Source: Streptomyces sp. NBC_00414 (GTDB lineage: Bacteria; Actinomycetota; Actinomycetes; Streptomycetales; Streptomycetaceae). From it: DNA of 64,000 nt. The position numbers were made by a program, and so were the translations under genes. The DNA lies in NCBI RefSeq assembly GCF_036038375.1, contig NZ_CP107935.1, positions 4,402,001 through 4,466,000 of the forward strand, read 5' to 3'. Below, piece after piece: positions 58,239 to 64,000 of this stretch. Below the pieces are notes generated by a model. It was given only the letters and a program-made list of their open reading frames with translations, did not search any database and had not been told where the DNA came from. The first letter of the stretch is position 1. Each line of letters starts with the position of its first letter.

Positions 58239-59872
58239 ACGTCTGCCTCGGCCTTCTTCTTCGTAGGGTTCGTGGGGTTCGTGGGGTTCGCAGGGTTCGT
58301 GGGGCGGCCGGCGGGTTGCGCGGCGGATGCGGATTCCGGTTGCGGTTCCGGTTCCGGCTGCGGTTCCGGCTGCAGTTGCGGTGACGGGGCCGGTGCGGGT
58401 GCCGGTCGCCGGATCAGGTCGTACTCCGCCAGGTCGACGCGACGGGTGGCGCCGCGGAACTCCGTGGTCGTGCCCGGCCAGACCGTCGTGTTGACGCCGT
58501 TCTCGTCGAGGTACCAGCTGTTGCAGCCGCCGGTGCTCCAGACCGTGCGCTTCATGCGCTCCTGGACGCGGTGGTTCCAGGCGTCGACCGCGGCGGGGCG
58601 TGCGTCGAGGGCGGCCCGGCCGCCGAGCACGTCCAACTGCCGTACGTAGTCGGCCAGATAGTTCAGCTGGGACTCGATCATCAGGATCATGCTGGAGTTC
58701 CCGAGGCCCGTGTTGGGCCCGATGATCGTCATCCAGTTGGGGAACCCGGCCGCGGTCGCGCCCCGCAGCGACTTCATGCCGGTCGACCACGCCTCTGCGA
58801 GCGTCCTGCCGTCCGCGCCGACGACCCGCTCGGCGATGGGCATGTCGGTGACGTGGAACCCCGTACCGAAGACGATCGCGTCGACCTCGGCCTCGCTGCC
58901 GTCGGCGGCGACGACGGTGGAGCCGCGGATCTCACCGAGTCCGCTCGCGACGACGTCCACATTGGGCTTCGCGAGGGCCGGGTAGTACGTGCTGGACAGC
59001 AGGATGCGCTTGCAGCCGATGCGGTAGGACGGGGTCAGCCTGGCCCGCAGCCGCGGGTCCTTGATGGCCCGGAACATGTTCCGCTTGGCGATCTGCTCGA
59101 CCAGGCCCAGCTCGTTCGGACGCTTCGTGAACGCCTGGACCTGCAACTCCCGGATGCCCCACAGGAGTCCGCGCCGCAGCCGGGCGGTGGCGGGCAGCGT
59201 CCGGTGCAGCAGGCGCTCGGCGCCGCTGATCGTCCGGTCCACGCGCGGCATCACCCAGGGCGGGGTGCGCTGGAAGAGGGTGAGCTTCGCGACCTCGGGC
59301 TGGATGGCGGGCACGATCTGGATGGCCGAGGCCCCGGTGCCGACCATCGCGACCCGCTTGCCGCGCAGGTCGTAGTCGTGGTCCCAGCGGGCCGAGTGGA
59401 AGACCTTGCCCGGGAAGGTGTCGAGCCCGGGCACGTCCGGCACCTTGGGATCCGAGAGCGGCCCGGTGGCGGACACGACGAGGTCGGCGGTGAGGGTGCC
59501 GCTGCTGGTCTCGATCACCCAGCGCAGCCGCTCGCCGTCCCAGGTCATCAGCTTCACCTCGGAGTTCAGCCGCAGGTGCGGCCGCAGCCCGAAGGTGTCG
59601 GCGACGTGCTCCAGGTAGGCGCGGATGTGTCCCTGCCCGGAGAAGGTGCGCGGCCACTCGGGGTTGGGCGCGAAGGAGAACGAGTAGAGGTGGGACGGCA
59701 CGTCACAGGCGCAGCCGGGGTAGCTGTTGTCCCGCCAGGTGCCGCCCACGCTGTCGGCCCGTTCGAGGACGACGAAGTCGGTGACGCCCTCGCGGCGCAA
59801 CCGCACGGCGGCGCCCAGCCCGCCGAAACCGGAGCCGATCACCGCCACCCGTACATGCTCGTGCTCGGTCAT
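58235..59872 (-). CDS. FAD-dependent Baeyer-Villiger-type monooxygenase
   Basis: A 545-residue flavoprotein. It has the FAD motif VIGSGFGGLGAAV, the BVMO fingerprint FPGKVFHSARWDHD (FxGxxxHxxxW) and the NADPH motif VGTGASAIQIVP. It inserts oxygen next to carbonyls or oxidises heteroatoms (EthA/MymA group). The last 50 residues are low complexity, with PEPQPEPEPQPES and NPTNPTNPT repeats encoded by a GGGTTCGT-type DNA repeat near 58260-58300. The start is the ATG at 59872. It is the first gene of a three-gene operon, divergent from a MerR gene. Confidence 0.9.
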   Translation of the reverse strand: MTEHEHVRVAVIGSGFGGLGAAVRLRREGVTDFVVLERADSVGGTWRDNSYPGCACDVPSHLYSFSFAPNPEWPRTFSGQGHIRAYLEHVADTFGLRPHLRLNSEVKLMTWDGERLRWVIETSSGTLTADLVVSATGPLSDPKVPDVPGLDTFPGKVFHSARWDHDYDLRGKRVAMVGTGASAIQIVPAIQPEVAKLTLFQRTPPWVMPRVDRTISGAERLLHRTLPATARLRRGLLWGIRELQVQAFTKRPNELGLVEQIAKRNMFRAIKDPRLRARLTPSYRIGCKRILLSSTYYPALAKPNVDVVASGLGEIRGSTVVAADGSEAEVDAIVFGTGFHVTDMPIAERVVGADGRTLAEAWSTGMKSLRGATAAGFPNWMTIIGPNTGLGNSSMILMIESQLNYLADYVRQLDVLGGRAALDARPAAVDAWNHRVQERMKRTVWSTGGCNSWYLDENGVNTTVWPGTTTEFRGATRRVDLAEYDLIRRPAPAPAPSPQLQPEPQPEPEPQPESASAAQPAGRPTNPANPTNPTNPTKKKAEADV

Positions 59873-59899
59873 CCCGATGCCTCCATGCCGCGTGCGACC

Positions 59900-59919
59900 G
59901 CGCCAGTGAACACTGGCGC
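59900..59919. promoter_or_regulatory. Palindromic operator in the monooxygenase/MerR intergenic region
   Basis: GCGCCAGTG (59900-59908) and CACTGGCGC (59911-59919) are perfect complements around AA. The site is 28 bp upstream of the monooxygenase start and 85 bp from the MerR start, so it could block the operon promoter. Confidence 0.65.
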
Positions 59920-60003
59920 AATTGGGAGGGTAGAGCAGCTCCGTACTGATGGGTAGGGGTTGCACGCAGGAAAGTTACCGGCGGTACGACATAGGGTGCC
60001 GGT

Positions 60004-60651
60004 GTGGCGGACAAGCGGGAGTACCGAATGGAGGAGCTGGCCAGGGAGGCCGGCATCACCGTGCGCACGCTGCGCTTCTACCGCGAGCGGAAGCTGATCC
60101 CGCCACCGCGCCGCGAGGGCCGCATCGCCTGGTACGACGAGGACCACCTCGCCCGGCTGCGCACGATCGCCGCACTCCTGGAGCGCGGCCACACACTCAA
60201 CGGCATCGCGGAGCTGGCCGAGGCCTTCGACCACGGCCGTGACGTGGGCGAACTGCTCGGGCTCGGCGCGCCCACCGAGGAGACCCCGGTCCGCCTCTCC
60301 CCCGAGGAACTGGCCGACGTCTTCGCGGGCCAGGCGACCCCGGAGAACCTCGCCGCGTCCCTCGACCTCGGCTACCTCGCCACCGACGGATCGGACATCG
60401 TCCACATCAGCCGCCGGCTCCTGGAGTCCTCGGCGGCCCTCGTCCGCGAGGGCATCCCGCTCGCGGACATCCTCTCCGCGGCCCACCGCGTACGCGAACA
60501 CGCGGACGCCCTGGCCGAGTTGTTCACCGACCTGGTCCTCACCCCGGAACGCACCCCGGAGGACCTCCGACGCCTGCGCCCGCTGGCGAAGAGCGTGGTG
60601 GAGGCGGAACTGTCGATGGCGCTGGACCGACGCCTGCAGAAGCGGCCGTAA
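60004..60651 (+). CDS. MerR-family transcriptional regulator
   Basis: A 215-residue regulator with the N-terminal MerR winged helix (YRMEELAREAGITVRTLRFY, then LIPPPRREGRIAWYDEDHLARLRTIAALLERG). The helical effector domain has no Cys metal site, so it is probably not a metal sensor. The start is the GTG at 60004. It is divergent from the monooxygenase operon and is the best candidate for its regulator. Confidence 0.88.
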   Translation: MADKREYRMEELAREAGITVRTLRFYRERKLIPPPRREGRIAWYDEDHLARLRTIAALLERGHTLNGIAELAEAFDHGRDVGELLGLGAPTEETPVRLSPEELADVFAGQATPENLAASLDLGYLATDGSDIVHISRRLLESSAALVREGIPLADILSAAHRVREHADALAELFTDLVLTPERTPEDLRRLRPLAKSVVEAELSMALDRRLQKRP

Positions 60652-60717
60652 GCGCCACAGGCACCCACGGCCGCCGCGGCCTCAGCGGGCCGCGCCCCGC
60701 CGGTCATCGGTCATCGG

Positions 60718-61527
60718 TCACCTGTCGTAGACCACGGTCACCGGGGCGTGGTCCGACCAGCGCTCCCCGTGGGTCGCCGCCCGCTCCACGAACCCCTTGA
60801 CGGCCTGGGCCGCGAGACCGGGCGTGGAGACCTGGTAGTCGATCCTCCACCCCGAGTCGTTGTCGAAGGCCCGCCCCCGGTACGACCACCACGAGTACGG
60901 CCCGTCCACGTCCGGATGCAGCGCGCGTACGACATCCACGTACCCGCCCCCGCCCTTCGCCGTGTCGAAGACCTGCCCCAGCCACTCCCGCTCCTCCGGC
61001 AGGAAGCCGGAGTTCTTCCGGTTGGCGCGCCAGTTCTTGAGGTCGGCCGGCTGGTGGGCGATGTTCCAGTCGCCGCAGACGACGACCTCGCGTCCGTCGG
61101 CGGCGGCCCGCACGCGCAGCCCCTTCAGGTAGGTGAGGAACTCGCCCATGAACCGGACCTTCTCGTCCTGCCGCTCGGTCCCGACCTCACCGGAGGGCAG
61201 ATAGAGACTGGCGACGGTGACGCCGGGCAGGTCGGCCTCGACATAGCGACCGCTGCCGTCGAACTCGGCGGATCCGAAGCCGACCTGGACGCGGTCGGGC
61301 TCGCGGCGCGTGTAGAGGGAGACGCCGGCCCGGCCTTTCGCGGCGGCGGGCGCGTGCACGACATGCCACCCGTCCGGCTGCCGTACGTCCTCCGGGAGCT
61401 GCCCGGGCTCGGCCCGTACCTCCTGGAGGCACAGGACGTCGGCGGACGTCTCCGCCAGCCACTCCACGAAGCCCTTCTTGGCGGCGGCTCGGAGCCCGTT
61501 CACATTGACAGAGGTCACAGTCAGCAC
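60718..61527 (-). CDS. xthA: Exodeoxyribonuclease III
   Basis: An AP endonuclease/3'-5' exonuclease of base-excision repair, 269 residues. EEP-fold motifs are TVTSVNVNGLRAA, LCLQEVRAE (metal Glu), VVCGDWNIAH (Asn) and SDHAPVTVVYDR (catalytic His). The start is the GTG at 61527 (VLTVTSVN); codons further upstream do not match the family. Confidence 0.92.
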   Translation of the reverse strand: MLTVTSVNVNGLRAAAKKGFVEWLAETSADVLCLQEVRAEPGQLPEDVRQPDGWHVVHAPAAAKGRAGVSLYTRREPDRVQVGFGSAEFDGSGRYVEADLPGVTVASLYLPSGEVGTERQDEKVRFMGEFLTYLKGLRVRAAADGREVVVCGDWNIAHQPADLKNWRANRKNSGFLPEEREWLGQVFDTAKGGGGYVDVVRALHPDVDGPYSWWSYRGRAFDNDSGWRIDYQVSTPGLAAQAVKGFVERAATHGERWSDHAPVTVVYDR

Positions 61528-61607
61528 CCGGGCACGATACCGGCACACTGGAGGAGCACACCGCACCCCTCCAGTCCCTCCTACTGCATAGAAGTACGAT
61601 ACTTAGC

Positions 61608-62084
61608 ATGGATATACGCCGGGTCACCTTCGACCACCCCGACGCCGTCAAGCTCAACGACGAGGTGCAGGGCGAGTACGCCGTGCGCTACGGGGACGAG
61701 GGTGACGTCACTCCGCTCGACCCGTCGATGTTCGAGCCGCCGCTCGGCCTCTACCTGATCGCGTACGACGACCGGGACCGGCCCGTGGCCACCGGCGGCT
61801 GGCGCACCCAGGACAAGAACGACGACGGCTACTCGGACGGCGACGCCGAGCTGAAGCGCATGTTCGTGATCGAGGAGGCCCGTGGCAACGGCCTGGCCCG
61901 CCGCATCCTGGGGGCCCTGGAGGCCGACGCCCGCGCGGCGGGCCGCACCCGCATGGTCCTGGAGACCGGCAACAAGCAGCCCGAGGCCATCGCCCTGTAC
62001 GCGTCCAGCGGCTACGAGCCCTGCGTGAAGTTCGGCCACTACCGCTTCCACGAGGACAGCCGCTGCTACGCGAAGCTCCTGTGA
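61608..62084 (+). CDS. GNAT-family N-acetyltransferase
   Basis: A 158-residue acetyltransferase. The acetyl-CoA motif A is AELKRMFVIEEARGNGLARRIL (R/QxxGxG/A present as RGNGLA), with motif B LYASSGYEPC. The substrate is unknown. The ATG at 61608 has no clear ribosome-binding site, while an AT-rich stretch (TACGATACTTAG) ends right before it, so transcription may be leaderless. Confidence 0.87.
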   Translation: MDIRRVTFDHPDAVKLNDEVQGEYAVRYGDEGDVTPLDPSMFEPPLGLYLIAYDDRDRPVATGGWRTQDKNDDGYSDGDAELKRMFVIEEARGNGLARRILGALEADARAAGRTRMVLETGNKQPEAIALYASSGYEPCVKFGHYRFHEDSRCYAKLL

Positions 62085-62093
62085 GGACGGACG

Positions 62094-62402
62094 ATGTCCC
62101 GATCAGTGGATGCGCACACCGCCGACCCGTGCCCGCGGTGCTCCGCCGGGGCGGTCCGGCCGGGCAGCCCCGTGTCCATCGAGGGACGCGACTCGGTCGG
62201 CTACGCCTGCGACCGCTGCGGGCACACCTGGTCCCGGCCGGTCGAGACCGACGTGGACGTGTACGACATCGTAAGAGTGGACCTCCCGCACGCCACGCTC
62301 TACGGCACGGTCTGGCAGGTCGAGGCGGACCGCGTCCTGGTACGCGGCACGGCCGGCGAGTGGCTGCGGTGGGTGGAGCGCTGGAGGGTCATCACCTACT
62401 GA
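62094..62402 (+). CDS. Small zinc-ribbon hypothetical protein
   Basis: A 102-residue protein with two CxxC pairs (CPRCSAG and CDRCGHTW) forming a likely zinc ribbon, then a beta-rich region (VDVYDIVRVDLPHATLYGTV). The function is unknown. It starts 9 bp after the GNAT gene, so the two are likely co-transcribed. Confidence 0.75.
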   Translation: MSRSVDAHTADPCPRCSAGAVRPGSPVSIEGRDSVGYACDRCGHTWSRPVETDVDVYDIVRVDLPHATLYGTVWQVEADRVLVRGTAGEWLRWVERWRVITY

Positions 62403-62470
62403 CCCCGCCCACGGACAGGACCCGCTGACGCGCAGCCACACCCTTGGCCGCCGCCCAGCATCAACACCAA

Positions 62471-62504
62471 AGAACCCCCGCCGGATCTCCCCGGCGGGGG
62501 TTCT
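62471..62504. terminator. Terminator hairpin between the hypothetical gene and tRNA-Ala
   Basis: AGAACCCCCGCCGG (62471-62484) pairs with CCGGCGGGGGTTCT (62491-62504). It can serve both the plus-strand gene and the minus-strand tRNA gene. Confidence 0.85.
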
Positions 62505-62513
62505 GAGCTGCGG

Positions 62514-62587
62514 TGGACCTGTGGGGATTTGAACCCCAGACCCCCTCGATGCGAACGAGGTGCGCTACCAGACTGCGCCACAGGCCC
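62514..62587 (-). tRNA. tRNA-Ala (anticodon CGC)
   Basis: Read on the minus strand, this 74-nt sequence folds as a cloverleaf. The acceptor stem is GGGCCTG/CAGGTCC with the G3-U70 wobble that identifies alanine tRNA. The D-arm is GCGCAGTCTGGTAGCGC, the anticodon stem CCTCG/CGAGG around TTCGCAT (anticodon CGC, reading GCG) and the T-arm CTGGGGTTCAAATCCCCAC. No CCA is encoded. Confidence 0.95.
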
Positions 62588-62731
62588 TTGCAACGAGTGA
62601 AACTCTAGCATCCCGGTCCGGGTGCTTGGAAATCCGTTCCCGGTGGCTCTCCCGCTGGTCAGGGGCAGGGCTTTCGGCGGACTTCTGAGGTGCCGTCACT
62701 GGTGTCGCCACTGGTGCCGTCACCGCTGTCG

Positions 62732-64000
62732 TCACTCGTTGGCGGCGCGTGGCCGGTCGCCGTCCTCGTACTGGTCGAAGAGCGGCGTGCGGCCCCGTTC
62801 GCGGGCCCGGCGGGCCGAGGCCGCGCGGCGGACGTCCGCGGCGTTGTCCAAGTTGTCGTCCCCGTCGGGCTCGCCCGGCTCCTCCTCCGCCTCGGCCGTC
62901 CCGGCCGCCTCCGTCGCCTCGGCGGTCGGACGGTCCGCGTTCGGCTCGACCGTGCTGGACCGGGCCGAGCTCCACGCGTCGGGCGCTCCCAGGTCGACGT
63001 CGGACGTCGCGCGCGGGGCGACCGGCGCCGTCACGTACGTCGGCAGGGGCACCGGGACGGGGTCCCAGCTCTCGCCGCGGGCGGGCCCGTTCCGGCGCTC
63101 GCGCTGCTGGTCGACCCACTCCGCGTGGTCGGTCTGCTCGACGAGCGCACGGCGGTCCGCCGCGAGCGCGGACATGCCGGGGTCGGTGTCGGCCTCGGGT
63201 CCGTCCTCCGGCTCGTCGGCGGCTCCCGGGTCGGCCGGGGGCCGCCGGCGCGGCTGCCGCTCGCGCAGGCGCTGCGCCGCGGCCTCGGCCTGCCTGCGGT
63301 CCATCACGTACGTGAAGCGCCGACGCTCCTGCGAGCGCAGATACGCGATGTAGATGCTCAGCATCACCGCGGGCACCCCGGGCGCCCACAGGAACGCGAG
63401 TCCGCCGACGGCCGCGACGACCGCACCGAGCGTGAAGGCGAAGAAGAGGACGACGGTCGTACGCCGTCGGCGCGCGAGCACCTTGGAGCGCCGGGCGCGA
63501 GCCGCTGCCTCCGCGGCGGCGGCCCGTCGCGCGGGAGACGACGCGGTCGCCCCGTTCGAACCGTTGGACCCCTTCGACCCCTTCGGCCCGTTCGGTTTCG
63601 AGCCGGTCGATCCGTTCGACGAGGGCTTGGCGCCCTGCTGGGGCACTGGCCGACCCCCCGCCGCGCGGCCCTGCTTGGGCGCGGGGTGGGCCGTGGCCTG
63701 GGAGCCGGGTTCGGGCGCCGTCGCGGCCGCCTGCCGTGACGCCTGTCTGAAAGCCTGCTGCGCCTGTTGTGCCTGCGCCTGGGCTTGCTGCGCCTGGGCC
63801 TGGGCCTGCTGCGCCTCGGAGCGCGCGTCCCGGGCGTCGCGCGCAGCACGCGCATCACGCGCGCCCCGCGAAGCTCGCGCCTCGTCGACGTCGGCCCGTA
63901 CTTCCCGGCGCGTCGGAGGCATGGCGAAGGCCCGGACGTCCACCGAGTCGGTGACGCCGTCCGGGTCGGCGCGGTGCTCCCCCTCGTCGGTGGAGCGCGC
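62732..64000 (-). CDS. sepX: Divisome membrane protein SepX/GlpR-like, 5' end cut by the window
   Basis: The 422 visible codons lack the true N-terminus, which lies beyond 64000. From the edge the frame reads ARSTDEGEHRADPDGVTDS, then VDVRAFAMPPTRREVRAD, matching Streptomyces SepX/GlpR proteins as I know them. An Ala/Gln-rich helix (QQAQAQAQQAQ) is followed by a Ser/Gly/Asn linker, two membrane helices (TTVVLFFAFTLGAVVAAVGG; APGVPAVMLSIYIAYL) and an acidic tail. SepX stabilises FtsZ-dependent septation and cross-walls in Streptomyces. The symbol is from memory of the family, not a search. Confidence 0.78.
   Translation of the reverse strand, partial: ARSTDEGEHRADPDGVTDSVDVRAFAMPPTRREVRADVDEARASRGARDARAARDARDARSEAQQAQAQAQQAQAQAQQAQQAFRQASRQAAATAPEPGSQATAHPAPKQGRAAGGRPVPQQGAKPSSNGSTGSKPNGPKGSKGSNGSNGATASSPARRAAAAEAAARARRSKVLARRRRTTVVLFFAFTLGAVVAAVGGLAFLWAPGVPAVMLSIYIAYLRSQERRRFTYVMDRRQAEAAAQRLRERQPRRRPPADPGAADEPEDGPEADTDPGMSALAADRRALVEQTDHAEWVDQQRERRNGPARGESWDPVPVPLPTYVTAPVAPRATSDVDLGAPDAWSSARSSTVEPNADRPTAEATEAAGTAEAEEEPGEPDGDDNLDNAADVRRAASARRARERGRTPLFDQYEDGDRPRAANE

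Noticed and set aside
62514..62587. tRNA-Ala as the integration target of the element
   Set aside because: It is about 16 kb from the element, intact, and shares no sequence with the element ends. The EamA junction explains the insertion.

Overview
The window is high-GC actinobacterial chromosome and almost certainly Streptomyces. The indications are GTG/TTG starts, ATGA/GTGA stop-start overlaps, an SsgA-family sporulation protein, the gene order (ABC-F, ispE, rsmA, rpfB, tatD, rsmI, pmt, two penicillin-binding proteins, ssgE-like gene, CbiMN-Q-O transporter) and a SepX/GlpR-type divisome gene cut by the right edge.

Layout. 1-26.5 kb is core chromosome: an orphan LuxR regulator, two paralogous membrane-anchored PQQ-like propeller proteins, the ABC-F/ispE/rsmA/rpfB/tatD/rsmI housekeeping run, pmt (protein O-mannosylation), two penicillin-binding transpeptidases beside the ssgE-like gene, a Ni/Co ECF transporter, a serine hydrolase and an AraC regulator. 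From 26.68 to 46.12 kb an integrated element of about 19.4 kb splits an EamA/DMT transporter gene. The 5' part of that gene ends at 46122 and its last 40 codons lie at 26681-26562; joining them restores an in-frame 281-residue protein. From 46.1 to 64 kb the core resumes: YbaK deacylase, MarR plus haloalkane dehalogenase, TetR plus MMPL exporter, a tricorn protease homologue, a three-gene Baeyer-Villiger monooxygenase/hydrolase/SDR operon facing a MerR gene, exonuclease III, a GNAT enzyme, tRNA-Ala(CGC) and the partial sepX-like gene.

The element is built like an actinomycete integrative and conjugative element (AICE), but with a large serine integrase instead of the usual tyrosine integrase. 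Backbone genes are integrase, RepSA-like initiator, a short zinc-finger protein, SpdB-like protein, FtsK-type Tra, an SCO3933-like protein and a KorSA-like GntR repressor. A roughly 150-bp nested inverted repeat follows the repressor gene. Then come an RsbW-like ATPase, an XRE/TPR regulator and a phosphotransferase.

The cargo (38.23-45.27 kb) is compositionally foreign: much lower GC and many TTA codons. It encodes four closely packed genes: an alpha/beta hydrolase; a caspase-like peptidase fused to a VMAP-C-like domain; a MoxR AAA+ ATPase; and a 942-residue protein joining a SAV_2336-type N-terminus, a vWA-like domain, a pseudokinase and a C-terminal DUF742 domain. This looks like a VMAP (vWA-MoxR-associated protein) NTP-dependent conflict system with a caspase-like effector. 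The hydrolase partner and the pseudokinase-DUF742 fusion appear unusual and are the best candidates for something undescribed. All functions are inferred from sequence reading and memory of families; no searches were run.
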